A stretch of DNA of 64,000 nucleotides from CAIWHR01 sp963811685 (lineage in GTDB: Bacteria > Pseudomonadota > Gammaproteobacteria > Burkholderiales > Casimicrobiaceae): assembly GCA_963811685.1 (NCBI GenBank), contig CAWESK010000017.1:186001-250000 (forward strand). The letters run 5' to 3'. Both the position numbers and the translations under genes were made by a program. The notes under the pieces were generated by a model, which did no database searches, was not told the origin of the DNA, and saw only the letters and a list, made by a program, of their open reading frames with translations. This document shows positions 27,404-37,073 of the stretch, piece by piece; the stretch's first letter is position 1; each line of letters begins with the position of its first letter.

Positions 27404-28885
27404 TTAGCGGTGCACCAGGAACAGCGTGGCGAGACCGAGGAAGATGAAGAAGCCGCCGGAGTCGGTGACCGCGGTGATCATCACCGACGAGCCGATCGCG
27501 GGATCGCGGCCGAGCTTCAGCATCGTCATCGGGATCAGCACCCCCATCAGCGCGGCGAGCAGCAGGTTCAGCGTCATCGCCAGCACCATCACGAGGCCGA
27601 GCGAGACGTCCTTGTAGAGCCACATCGCCACGAACCCCATCACGCCGCCCCAGACGAGGCCGTTCGCGAGGCTCACCATGAACTCCTTGCGGATCAGCTG
27701 CCGCGCGTGCTCGCGGCTGACCTGGCCCAGCGCGATCGCGCGCACGATCATCGTGATCGTCTGGTTGCCCGAATTGCCGCCGATGCCGGCGACGATCGGC
27801 ATCAGCGCCGCCAGCGCGACCAGCTTTTCGATCGAGCCTTCGAAGAGCCCGATCACCCGCGATGCGACAAACGCGGTGACGAGATTGATCGCGAGCCACG
27901 CCCACCGGTTCTTGAACGACGCCCACACCGAGGCGAAGACGTCCTCCTCCTCGCGCAGGCCCGCCTGCGCCAACAGGTCCTCCTCGCCGCTCGCGCGCAC
28001 GAAATCGAGGACCTCGTCGACGGTAACGCGGCCGACGAGCTTGTCGTTGGTGTCGACGACCGGCGCCGAGACAAGGTCATAGCGTTCGAAGGCGCTCGCC
28101 GCGGCATCGGCCTTCTCGTGCTGCAAGAGCTTGACCACCGGCGGCTGCATGACGGCTTCGACCGTGGTCTCGGGATCGGTGACGATGAGCTTGTTGACCG
28201 GAAGCACGCCGAGGAGCTTCTCGTTGCGGTCGACGACGAAGAGCTGGTCGGTCTGGCTCGGGAGCTCGTCGCGCCGACGGAGATAACGCAGCACGACCTC
28301 CAGCGTGACGTCGGGGCGCACCGAGACGTCCTCGAAATCCATCAGCGCGCCGACCATGTCGTCGTCGAAGGACATCGCCGCCCGAAGCTGCTCGCGCTCC
28401 TCCACCGGCAGGCTCGAGAAGACGTCGTCCATCACCTCCTGCGGGAGGTCAGGCGCCAGATCGGCGATCTCCTCGGCGTCGAGCGTCTCGGTCGCCGCGA
28501 CGAGCTCGTCGGTGTCCATCGACGAGATGAGCGACTCGCGGACGGCGTCCGAGACCTCGAGCAGGATTTCGCCGTCGCGCGCGGCGCGCACGAGGTCCCA
28601 GATGTAGAGCCGCTCGTCGAGCGGCAGCGCCTCGAGGATGTACGCGATGTCAGCGGGGTGCAGGCGGTCGAGCTTCTTCTGCAGTGCCGCCTTGCTCTTC
28701 TTGTAGACAGCGCTCTCGGCGAGCTCGGCGGCTTCGTCACGCGCCTCGCTTGCCTGCTGATCCTGTACCAGGCCCTCGACCAGGCGGTGCTTGCGCATCA
28801 GCGCGGTGACGTCGGCGAGCGCCTTCTGCACGCTCGCGCGCGGTTCGGTCAGCTGGGACGTCTTGTCGTCGAGGAGGTCGGCCAT
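27404..28885 (-). CDS. mgtE: Magnesium transporter MgtE
   Basis: A 493-residue Mg2+ channel. Order: N-terminal superhelical domain (LHPADIAYILEALPLDERL, SFDDDMVGALMDFEDVSV), two CBS domains (DQLFVVDRNEKLLGVLPVNKL; VSAPVVDTNDKLVGRVTVDEV), the plug helix, then five membrane helices beginning WAWLAINLVTAFVASRV. The pore signature PIVAGIGGNSGNQTITMIVRAIALGQ and the terminal AVTDSGGFFIFLGLATL are intact. An additional 50 residues precede the usual N-terminus. It is reading-frame intact. Confidence 0.95.
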   Translation of the reverse strand: MADLLDDKTSQLTEPRASVQKALADVTALMRKHRLVEGLVQDQQASEARDEAAELAESAVYKKSKAALQKKLDRLHPADIAYILEALPLDERLYIWDLVRAARDGEILLEVSDAVRESLISSMDTDELVAATETLDAEEIADLAPDLPQEVMDDVFSSLPVEEREQLRAAMSFDDDMVGALMDFEDVSVRPDVTLEVVLRYLRRRDELPSQTDQLFVVDRNEKLLGVLPVNKLIVTDPETTVEAVMQPPVVKLLQHEKADAAASAFERYDLVSAPVVDTNDKLVGRVTVDEVLDFVRASGEEDLLAQAGLREEEDVFASVWASFKNRWAWLAINLVTAFVASRVIGLFEGSIEKLVALAALMPIVAGIGGNSGNQTITMIVRAIALGQVSREHARQLIRKEFMVSLANGLVWGGVMGFVAMWLYKDVSLGLVMVLAMTLNLLLAALMGVLIPMTMLKLGRDPAIGSSVMITAVTDSGGFFIFLGLATLFLVHR

Positions 28886-28949
28886 CGCGTGCGCCGGCGG
28901 GACTAGGAGTCACCGCGCGGACGCCGCGATTCTAAGCGGAAAGGCCTTC

Positions 28950-29634
28950 CTAGGGGACCGCCGCACCCGGCATCCGCGCGAGGATCGTCGCCACGCGGCC
29001 GCCGAGATAGGCGGAATCGGGATTGCGCTCGAAGCGCCGGGGTGAAGGGGCCATCGCGGCGAGACGCGCCGCCTGCTCAGCGGAAAGCTGCGCGGCCGGG
29101 ATGCCGAAGTATCGCTGCGCCGCAGCCTCCGCACCGAAGACGCCGTTGCCCCACTCGATCACGTTGAGGTAGAGCTCGAGGATGCGCTGCTTCGGCAGCA
29201 TCGCTTCGAGCAGCACCGTCACGACGGCCTCCTCCGCCTTGCGCACGTAACTCTTCGCCGGTGACAGGAAGAGGTTCTTCGCGAGCTGCTGCGTGATCGT
29301 CGAGCCGCCGGCGACGACACGGCCCTTCTTCTCGTTCTTGTCGAGAGCGTTCTGGATGCCATCCCAGTCGAAGCCCGAGTGCTCGACGAATTTCGCGTCC
29401 TCGGCGGCGATCATCGCGCGCTTCAGGTTGGGCGATATCTTCGCGTAGGGCACCCATGTGTAGCGCAAGCGCAGCGCCGGGTTCCGGGACCGCGCCTCGT
29501 CCATCCGCTGCGCCATGAACGCGGTCTCGCGCGGCGGGTTGTAGCGGTACCATGCCGATGTGCGCGGCGATCCAGGCAACCCACAGGAACGCGATCGCGA
29601 CGAGCGCCGCCACGACGCGCAGGAAAATCTTCAA
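28950..29634 (-). CDS. mtgA: Monofunctional peptidoglycan transglycosylase (one frameshift)
   Basis: Family 51 glycosyltransferase that polymerises lipid II at the inner-membrane surface. The N-terminus (MKIFLRVVAALVAIAFLWVAW, one membrane anchor) is in one frame. WYRYNPPRETAFMAQRM onward is in the next, owing to an extra base near 29552. Conserved motifs follow: KRAMIAAEDAKFVEHSGFDWDGI (catalytic Glu), GGSTITQQLAKNLFLSP, RKAEEAVVTVLLEAMLPKQRILELYLN and the AAQRYFG region. Corrected length is about 227 residues. It abuts the TonB-like gene with a 3-base gap. Confidence 0.9.
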
Positions 29635-29637
29635 CGC

Positions 29638-30891
29638 CTACTCGCTGCGCAGCTCGTCGCCCTTGGTGAACGTCCACGTCCGCGTGATATGCAGGATGTC
29701 CGTGTCGCGCTTCACGTCGGGGGGAAACGGGGCGAACGGCGCCGACATCTCGACGATGTGCACGGCGGCGGCGTCGAGCACGCGATGGCCGGACGAGCGG
29801 TTGACCGAAACGCTCTCGATGCTGCCGTCGGCGCGAATGGACACCGTGAGCAGCAGGTTGCCGTAGAGCTTCAGCGCGCGCGCCGCCTCGGGATAGTTCT
29901 GATTGCCGATGCGCTCGATCTTCAGGCGCCAGTCCTCGACGTAGCGCGCGAAGCGGTATTCCTCGGCGCGGGCGCCGATGAAGCGACGCTTCGGACGCTT
30001 CTGGTAGGCGTCCATGTCCTTGGCGATCTGCGCTTCGAGACGCATGGCCTCCAGCGTCCGTTGCATGAGCTCGGAGGAGGTCGGCAGGTCCGCGGGCTCG
30101 CTCGCCGCGGTCGACCTTTGCGTCGACGGCGCCGTCGGCGTGCTCTGCAGGCGCGTCATCAGCTCCTTCGTCTCCTGCTCCAGCGTCTGGACTTTCTGCG
30201 TGGCAACGGTGATCTCCGCCGTCTGGCTGTCCTTCGGCAGCACCGGCAGCGGCGTCTTTGCCCGGCGGTCAGCGTCGGTGTTGCCGCCGCCGTCGAGATT
30301 GGCCTGGGCGAGGATGTCGGCTTTCGTGGGCTTGGTCGTCGACTTCGCATTGACGAGCGCGACTTCGAGCGGCGGCCCGCGATCGAACATCTTCTGCAGA
30401 TCGATCGGATGGAATCTGATCGCCAGCACCACGGCGTGGATCAGGATCGAGATGCCGAGCGTGTAGGTGAACAGTCGATCGGCACGGTCGTCCTCGAGCG
30501 TGGCAACCCAGACAGGTGCCATCGTGGCGGTGGCCGCGACGACCTGGTCGGGCACCGTCGGGACGGCAGCGACCTTGGGCTTGGACGGCGCCGCGCGGCG
30601 CGCGACTTTCGCGGGTGGAGCGGCGGTCCCGGGAACGGCGACGACGGGTGTCAGGGGCACCGCACGCGCGACCCGGGGTTTCGGCGCTGCGCGCGGAGCA
30701 TCGGGTTTCGGCGCTGCGCGCGGAGCATCGGGCGCGATGGACACGTCCCTGACGGGCGGCGCCGGGGCCTTTTTTCGCGGCGGGGCCTTGGCGCGCGGGA
30801 CAGTCGGCTTCGCCGTGGGTTCCGGTTCCGGAATCGCGGGCGATAGCGTTCGGGGCGAGGCGGGTCGGCGCGGCAAGTGAGCGGGACGCAA
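29638..30891 (-). CDS. TonB-like energy transducer with Pro/Ala-rich N-terminal extension
   Basis: A frame of 417 residues. Residues 1-123 are Pro/Ala/Lys/Arg-rich and include a duplicated DAPRAAPKP. A single transmembrane helix follows at about 139-160 (LFTYTLGISILIHAVVLAIRF), then a coiled-coil-like stretch (VATQKVQTLEQETKELMTRL) and a C-terminal TonB domain (YPEAARALKLYGNLLLTVSI, RADGSIESVSVNRSSGH). In classical TonB the Pro-rich part follows the helix. Here most lies before it, unless translation starts at Met124 (MAPVWVATLEDD), which would give a 294-residue, more standard protein. The start is therefore uncertain. Confidence 0.75.
   Translation of the reverse strand: MRPAHLPRRPASPRTLSPAIPEPEPTAKPTVPRAKAPPRKKAPAPPVRDVSIAPDAPRAAPKPDAPRAAPKPRVARAVPLTPVVAVPGTAAPPAKVARRAAPSKPKVAAVPTVPDQVVAATATMAPVWVATLEDDRADRLFTYTLGISILIHAVVLAIRFHPIDLQKMFDRGPPLEVALVNAKSTTKPTKADILAQANLDGGGNTDADRRAKTPLPVLPKDSQTAEITVATQKVQTLEQETKELMTRLQSTPTAPSTQRSTAASEPADLPTSSELMQRTLEAMRLEAQIAKDMDAYQKRPKRRFIGARAEEYRFARYVEDWRLKIERIGNQNYPEAARALKLYGNLLLTVSIRADGSIESVSVNRSSGHRVLDAAAVHIVEMSAPFAPFPPDVKRDTDILHITRTWTFTKGDELRSE
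30676..30729. repeat. 27-base tandem repeat, two perfect copies
   Basis: Copies at 30676-30702 and 30703-30729 are identical. In the TonB-like frame they encode the doubled DAPRAAPKP. The repeat length is a multiple of three, so copy-number change would preserve the frame. Confidence 0.85.
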
Positions 30892-30951
30892 TATGTCAGC
30901 GTCCTATTGTAGCCTGTGCGCCGCGCCGCGGCGCCCCCATGGCGGGGCGGG

Positions 30952-32787
30952 TCAGGTGCCCAGGAACCGGCACTCGAGGGTGGCCGCCAGCAGGTCGATC
31001 CGGCCGATGCCGACCCGGACCGGCGCCTCGGGCGCCTGCGGCGGCATGTCGGGCAGACGGACGACGAGTGGCAGTCGGTCGAAGCGGACGAGGTTGTCGC
31101 GGATCACCGTGGCGGCGGTCTCGGTGACCTCTTCCTGCAGCAGCCAGCGCAGGCACCAGTAGTGCTCGAGCCGGTCCTGGATCTCCGCGTAGCTCGCGTA
31201 CGTCGCCTCGAAGTCGACGAGCGCGGCGTGAAGCTCGGCGTCGTTGTCGGCGTAGGGCGCCTTCGCGCCGGTGACCGCCGCGATCAGCTGCCGCTGGTTC
31301 ACGAGGTCGCTGTAGCGGCGCAGCGGCGAGCTCGCCCACAGGTAGTGTGAAACGCCCAGTCCCTGATGCTCGCCGGGCCGGGTGCTCATCTTCACCTTGC
31401 CGTTCGACTGCGTGCGGTACAGGCCGGCAGCGTGCGCGTCGGCCAGGACGCGGCCCCACGTGCTGTTGACGAAGATCATCAGCTCCGCGACGAGCTTGTC
31501 CTGCGGCGAGCCGCGCGGCCGCGGGACGATCGCGACCCTGCCCTCGGGCGATGCCTCCCAGTCGACGTAGAAGCTGTATTCGGTGCGCTGGAAATCGGCC
31601 TTGCCGCGTTGCGCGGCGAGCGCCTGCGCGAACCGCCACAGCACGCGGAGCTCCGGCGTCCACGGCGGATCGGCGGACGCCGGCATCGCGTTCGCGAAGG
31701 CGTCGCCGACGGCGTCGAGTCGCAGGTTGGCGACGATCGGCACGCGGTCGACGCGCGTCTCGTGACGAACGAGGGTGCCGTCCGGCGCGACTTCGGCGTA
31801 GAGCGAAAGCGCCGGCGGCGAGCGGCCATCGGCGAGAGTGAACGCGTCGATTGCCGCGTCGGGCAGCATCGTGATCTTGCGTCCCGGCATGTACACGGTG
31901 GAAAGGCGCGCGCGGGCGATCGCGTCGAGCGGGGAGCCGCGCGCGATCGCGAGGGCGGGCGCGGCGATGTGGATGCCGATTTCGTGATTGCCGCCCGCAA
32001 GCTCGCGCACCGAGAACGCGTCGTCGATCTCGGTCGTCGTGTGATCGTCGATCGAGAAGGCGCGGGCTTCCGACAACGGGAGGTCGGGAAGCGGCGGCAA
32101 CGCTCCCCACGGCGGAAACCCGACGCCCTTGGGAAAGGCATGCGCGACAAACGCATTGTAGTGGTAGTCGTGCGACGACGGGATCGCGCCGCACTGTGCG
32201 AGCAACGCCACCGGATTCGTGCGCAACGCATCGGACGCGGCCGCGAGCGCCTTCCACTCGAGCGCGTTCTTGTCGGGCCGGTAGAGCAGCATCGAAAGCT
32301 TTGCGCGGAGCGCCTCGGGCAGCCGATGGGCGCGCAACTCGCCTTCCCACTGCGCCATCTGCTCGCTCTCGCGGAGCTTGCGCTCGACGGAGGCGAGCGC
32401 GGACTTGAGCGCGTCGGGCGGTGCCTTCCGGTAGCGTCCCTTGCCACGCTTGTAGAAGTACATCGGTGCGCCGGCGAGCGCGAGCGCGACGGCGGCGCAT
32501 TCCGGCGCGGTGGGCGTGCGCCCGTGATACTCGCGCGAAAGGTCGGCGAATCCGAATTCGTCGTCGGCCGACACTTCCCACAGGAAATTCGGGTCGAGCT
32601 CCTCCGCGAGCTTCTGCGCCTCGGCGTTGAGCACGGAAGGCGAGGGCTCGGCGAAGCGCAGGAGCACCGCCGCCGCCTTGATCTTGAGGCGCTTGCCGGA
32701 GGCGGCTTCGACCTGCAGCGACGTATCGTTGTCGGCGAGGACGGTGCCGGCCTTCAGCTGGCCGTCGTCCTCGAAAAAGACGTGCAT
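30952..32787 (-). CDS. RNB-domain 3'-5' exoribonuclease (RNase II family)
   Basis: A 611-residue protein. The RNB catalytic region is recognisable: ARAFSIDDHTTTEIDDAFSV supplies the acidic metal-site residues. GIHIAAPALAIARGSPLD, STVYMPGRKITMLP, AELMIFVNSTWGRVLAD and SSPLRRYSDLVNQRQLIA (the conserved RRY-D-N-R block) follow. The N-terminal 200 residues are not a typical cold-shock pair and the protein is shorter than RNase R, so it fits the betaproteobacterial VacB/RNase II-like branch. It lies upstream of the TonB-like gene on the same strand, 60 bases away. Confidence 0.88.
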   Translation of the reverse strand: MHVFFEDDGQLKAGTVLADNDTSLQVEAASGKRLKIKAAAVLLRFAEPSPSVLNAEAQKLAEELDPNFLWEVSADDEFGFADLSREYHGRTPTAPECAAVALALAGAPMYFYKRGKGRYRKAPPDALKSALASVERKLRESEQMAQWEGELRAHRLPEALRAKLSMLLYRPDKNALEWKALAAASDALRTNPVALLAQCGAIPSSHDYHYNAFVAHAFPKGVGFPPWGALPPLPDLPLSEARAFSIDDHTTTEIDDAFSVRELAGGNHEIGIHIAAPALAIARGSPLDAIARARLSTVYMPGRKITMLPDAAIDAFTLADGRSPPALSLYAEVAPDGTLVRHETRVDRVPIVANLRLDAVGDAFANAMPASADPPWTPELRVLWRFAQALAAQRGKADFQRTEYSFYVDWEASPEGRVAIVPRPRGSPQDKLVAELMIFVNSTWGRVLADAHAAGLYRTQSNGKVKMSTRPGEHQGLGVSHYLWASSPLRRYSDLVNQRQLIAAVTGAKAPYADNDAELHAALVDFEATYASYAEIQDRLEHYWCLRWLLQEEVTETAATVIRDNLVRFDRLPLVVRLPDMPPQAPEAPVRVGIGRIDLLAATLECRFLGT

Positions 32788-32927
32788 GGGAAACGTGCTC
32801 GATGCGGCAGCGGGCGGGCCGCTTGGGGGGCGGATTATAGCCCGCGACTATCGGCGCAGCGCAGGCGATATGACGTATTGTCCCGGCTATCCGGCGCGCC
32901 GCTGTCCGGTCTGCACCATTCGCTGCG

Positions 32928-33667
32928 ATGCTCATCACGGATCCGCTTTTCTACGCAATCGCAATTCCGGTCGTCTTGCTCACCGGAATTTCGAAGACGG
33001 GCATTCCCGGGCTTTTCGGCGGGATGGCCGTCCCTCTCCTCGCGCTCGTCATGCCGCCGCAGCAGGCCGCCGCGCTGATGCTGCCTATCCTCTGCTGCAT
33101 CGACCTCTTCGGGCTGCGTGCGTTCTGGGGAGTCTATGACCGACGCAACATGCCGATCCTGCTCGCGGGCCTCGCCATCGGGATCGTGGTCGGCACGCTT
33201 GTCTTCACGCTGGCGCCGCGCGACTTGATGCGGCTCCTGATTGGGGCGATTGCCGTCGTATTCGCTCTCAACAACATCCTTGGCTGGGCACGCAATCGTC
33301 CGCCGGCGACCGCATCGTGGCCGCGCGGCGTCTTTTGGTCGAGTCTATCCGGGCTTACGAGCTTCGTAGCGCACGCGGGCGCCGCGCCGATCATGGCGTA
33401 CCTGTTGCCACAGCGCCTCGATCGGAGAATCTACGTCGGAACGACGGTATGGTTCTTCTTCGCCTCCAACTACGCCAAGATTCTTCCGTACGCGTACCTC
33501 GGGCAATTGGACCTCACCAACCTCGTGACAGCTCTTGTGTTGCTTCCATTCGTCCCCATCGGCGTCAAGCTCGGCGTCGTCGTTCAGGGCAAGCTCGACG
33601 AGCAAGTCGTTTTACCGGATCTGCTATTGGGCGCCTGCTCTGCATCGGACTCAAGTTGCTCGTATGA
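32928..33667 (+). CDS. TauE/SafE-family sulfite/anion exporter (two frameshifts)
   Basis: A membrane protein of about 245 residues, eight helices in two repeats. The first begins LTGISKTGIPGLFGGMAVPL (the TauE repeat signature) and the second GLTSFVAHAGAAPIMAYLLPQ. The main frame is good to about 33603. Surplus bases near 33605 and 33631 then move the last segment (FYRICYWA, LLCIGLKLLV) into the frame ending at TGA 33665-33667. Family members export sulfite, sulfoacetate or other organosulfur anions. The substrate here is unknown. It faces the aroD gene, with a 116-base gap holding nothing recognised. Confidence 0.83.
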
Positions 33668-33783
33668 CGGCGCTGCCGGATTCTTGCTAGGCGGGCCCGA
33701 GTTCGCGTCGCAACGGTTGGTCAGCGCAACAAACCAAGGAAACAGGTCTGGTGCTCGGGGCGCCGGAGATGGCGCGCCGCAGC

Positions 33784-34564
33784 TCAACCGCGCCCGAGCG
33801 AGCGGCGGATCACATCGTAGACGGCCTTCAGATCGTCGATTGGCATCTGCCCCGGCGCCGAGCTGCCGGCGCCGACGGCGAAGCTCAGCGCGGAGCCGAA
33901 GACGCCGCCGATCATCCGCGTGACCGCCCCGAGCGGGCCCATCGACATGCTGATCAGCGGAACGCGTGCTTTCGCGTCGGCCTGCGCCGTCGCGCGCAAG
34001 CAGCGAGAGCACGTCGGCGGCGTCACGCGGCATCACGGCGACCTTGGCGACATCGCCCCCCAGCCGCTCCGCCTCGAGGAAGCGCTGAACGAGAAAATCC
34101 TGCCCCGGCGTGTAGGCGAAGTTGTGATACGAGAGAATGACCCGCGCGCCGTGCGCGTGCGCATCGGCGACCACACGGCGCACGTGCTCCGGTTCATTGC
34201 CCATTTCGAAGTCGAGGAAGTCGACGAGCCCGCTCGCGCCGACCACGTCGTAGAGACGGACGACGGCCTCGTCGTCGATCGCGATCCGCTCGCCGCCTTC
34301 GCGCATCGAGCGCCGGGTGAAGATGATCGGCGCATCGCCGACGGCGGCGCGCAGCGCCTTCGCAGCGCCCAGCACGGCGGCCGAATCGCCGATGCCCTCG
34401 AAGTAGTCGACCCGCCATTCGATGACATCGGGTTTCTTCGCGACCACCGTCGCTGCCTCGGACAGGACCCGCTCACGCGTCTTCCCTACGAGCGGCGTGC
34501 AGATCAGCGGCGTTTCCGCGCCGAGCTTGCGTCCTCTGATATCGATGACTTTTGCCGGATTCAT
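33784..34564 (-). CDS. aroD: 3-dehydroquinate dehydratase, type I (one frameshift)
   Basis: Schiff-base class I dehydroquinase interconverting 3-dehydroquinate and 3-dehydroshikimate. Catalytic elements are intact: VIEWRVDYFE, the His in RVILSYHNF, the Schiff-base Lys in VAKVAVMP, then SMSMGPLGAVTRM, FGSALSFA and SSAPGQMP. An extra base near 34000 shifts the frame; corrected length is about 259 residues. Many betaproteobacteria use type II (AroQ) for biosynthesis. A type I copy beside transporters and an AroE-like gene suggests a catabolic role in quinate/shikimate-like compound use (inference). It reads into the same-strand operon headed by livK/aroE-like genes. Confidence 0.9.
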
Positions 34565-34591
34565 GGGTCGCCCATTATCGCACCGCGTGCG

Positions 34592-35338
34592 TCAAACAGC
34601 GGGCGCGGCGGCGGCGACCCCACCCAGGAACAGCCGATTGAGATCGGGATCGCCGAGCAGCTCCGCCGCCGGCCGGTCGAGCGCGAGACGCCCCATTTCG
34701 AGCACCAGCGCCCGGTTCGCGTACTTGAGCGCCGTGCGCACGTTCTGCTCGACCATCAGCACGGTCGTGCCGCTGTCGGCAAGATCGCGGAGCAGCGACA
34801 TCACCTCCTGGACGAGCTTGGGTGAAAGCCCGATCGACGGCTCGTCGATCAGCAGCACCCGCGGCCGCAGCAGCAGCGCGCGGCCGATCTCGAGCTGCTT
34901 CTGCTCGCCGCCCGACATCGTCGACGCCTGGTTGTCGATGCGCTCGCGTATGCGCGGGAAACGCTGCAGCGCCTCGTCGATGCGTCGGGGCAGCTCCGCG
35001 CGGGGCAGCGTGATGCCGCCGAGCTCGAGGTTGTGCCGCACCGACAGCGAGCCGAACAGGTTGCGCCCCTGCGGCACGAAGGCGATGCCGTCGGCGAGAA
35101 GGTCGCGCGGCGGCTTGCCGTTGATCCGCTTGCCCTCGAAGCGGACTTCGCCGGAGCGCGGAACGAGCATGCCGAACAGCGTCTTCAGCACCGTCGACTT
35201 GCCCGCGCCGTTGGGACCGATCAACAGCGTGATCTCGCCGCGGCGCGCGTCGAGTGTCGTCTCGTTCAGGATCGTGAGGCTCGGCGAGTAGCCGGCGACG
35301 ACTTTGTCGAACTCGATGATGTTGCCGGCCGCGGTCAT
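34592..35338 (-). CDS. livF: Branched-chain-type ABC transporter ATPase, LivF-like
   Basis: A 248-residue cytoplasmic ATPase: Walker A GPNGAGKST, Q-loop FVPQGRNLF, signature MSGGEQKQLEIGRALLL, Walker B LLIDEPSIGLSP and the switch His region VLMVEQNVRTAL (His replaced by Asn, as usual in LivF). It is the second ATPase of a HAAT-family importer with the fused LivM-LivG, LivH and LivK genes upstream. The context (aroD, AroE-like) suggests a carboxylic acid substrate rather than an amino acid. Confidence 0.92.
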   Translation of the reverse strand: MTAAGNIIEFDKVVAGYSPSLTILNETTLDARRGEITLLIGPNGAGKSTVLKTLFGMLVPRSGEVRFEGKRINGKPPRDLLADGIAFVPQGRNLFGSLSVRHNLELGGITLPRAELPRRIDEALQRFPRIRERIDNQASTMSGGEQKQLEIGRALLLRPRVLLIDEPSIGLSPKLVQEVMSLLRDLADSGTTVLMVEQNVRTALKYANRALVLEMGRLALDRPAAELLGDPDLNRLFLGGVAAAAPAV

Positions 35339-35341
35339 CGG

Positions 35342-37073
35342 TCAGTTGCCCAGGTAGGCTTCGAGCACCTGCCGGTTCGCCTGCACCTCGCGGGGCGAAC
35401 CTTCGGCCAGCACCTTGCCTTCCACCATGCAGATCACGTGAGGACAGAGCTTCATGATGAAGTCCATGTTGTGCTCGATCACGACGAAGCTGCCGCCCTG
35501 CGTCTCGTTGAGCGTGACGAGAAGCTCGCGCAGCTCTTCGACGAGGCTCGGGTTGACGCCCGCGCAGGGCTCGTCGAGCAGCACGAGGCGCGGCGCCGCC
35601 ATGAACGCCATCGCGATGTCGATCAGCTTCTGCTGCCCGTAGGACAGCGTCCCGGCGTACAGCTTCGCAACGTGCTTCAGCCGGAAGAGCTCGATCATCT
35701 CGTCGGCGTGGTGACCGAGACCTGCATCCGGCCGCGCGAACAGCCGGGCGGGCAGCGTTCCCTTGAATTCCTGCGCGGCGACGATCAGGTTGTCGCGGAC
35801 GGACAGCTTGCCGAAGACCTGCAGCGTCTGGAACGTGCGGCCGACGCCGCGGCGCGACAGCTCGAGCGCCGACATGCCCGTGATGTCCTCGCCGCAGAAT
35901 TCGACGTGGCCGGCGCTGGGCTTGATCTGACCCAGGATGCTGTTGAAGAGCGTCGTCTTGCCGGAGCCGTTCGGCCCGATGACGCCGACGATCTCGCCCG
36001 GCCCGACCGACAGCGAGACCCCGTCGACCGCCTTGATCGCGCCATAGTGCTTGCGCACGCCCTTGACTTCGAGGAACGATGGCTCCGCATCGTCATTGGC
36101 TGCGTCCTCATGCGCCCGTTTTCGCCGGAACCGCTCGTGAATCGACAGCAATCCGCCCGGCAGCCATACCATCAGCACGACGACGGCGATGCCGAACACG
36201 GCGAGATACCACGTCTGCATGAACTTGAGCGATGGCGCGCTCGAGCCGCGCAGCAGTTCCGGCAGCAGGATCGTGATGAACGTGCCGACCACCGGCCCGA
36301 AGAACTTTCCCGGAGCCGCCGACGATCACGGCGAGCAGCATCATCAGCGACGTCGCGACGTGGAACGGCCCCGGCTCGATGAATTCGACGAGCGACGCGA
36401 AATAGACGCCGCCGACGCCGGCGCAGGCGGCGCCGATCGCGAACGCGAGCAGCGTGTACGCGGTGATGTTGACGCCGAGGCTCTCCGCGCGGATCGGATT
36501 GTCGCGCAGCGCCGCGAAGGCGCGCCCCCACGGCGAGCGCAGGAGCCACCACAGCAGCGAGTCCCAGCACGACGAGCGACGCCAGCGTGAAGTAGAAGAA
36601 CGCGAGATGCCCGCCGAGATCGACACCGAATATCGCCGGTCTGCGGAATGCTCGAGATGCCGAAGGTGCCGCCGGTGATCTTCTCCTCGTTGCGCATGAC
36701 GAGGTAGACGAGCACGTTGAATCCGAGCGTCGCGAACGCGAGGTAATGGTGCTGGACGCGCAGCGCCGGGAATCCCAGCGCGAGACCCAGCACGAAGCAG
36801 GAAAGGCCGGCGACCGGCAATACGAGCAGGAACGGCACAGCCGAGCTTCAGCAGGATCGCGGCGTGGTAGGCGCCGATGCCGAAGAATGCCGCGTGGCCG
36901 AGCGACATCTGGCCGGCGTAGCCGACGGTGAGATTGAGCCCGAACGTCGCCATCAGGTAGACGCAGTACAGCGTCAGCAAGGTAGACCTCGCTGCGCTTG
37001 AGATAGGCGGCGCCGATCGCGATCGCCAGCGAGCGCGAGGACGAGTGATCCCCAGCTTGACCCGCGAATTCAT
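35342..37073 (-). CDS. ABC permease-ATPase fusion, LivM-LivG (several frameshifts in the permease part)
   Basis: The C-terminal half is a LivG ATPase: FLEVKGVRKHYGAIKAVDGV, Walker A GPNGSGKTT, LSYGQQKLIDIAMAF, LVLLDEPCAGVNPS and VIEHNMDFIM. It is open upstream, without a stop, into LivM membrane sequence (KFMQTWYLAVFGIAVVVLMV, GGLLSIHERF). Permease and ATPase are thus joined by the linker RRKRAHEDAANDDAEPS. The rest of LivM (start ATG 37073, MNSRVKLGIT; LMATFGLNLTVGYAGQMSLG; LGFNVLVYLVMRNEEKITGG) is split by several one-base insertions between 36300 and 37060. Such LivM-LivG fusions are known in betaproteobacteria. Corrected length is about 575 residues. Confidence 0.78.
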
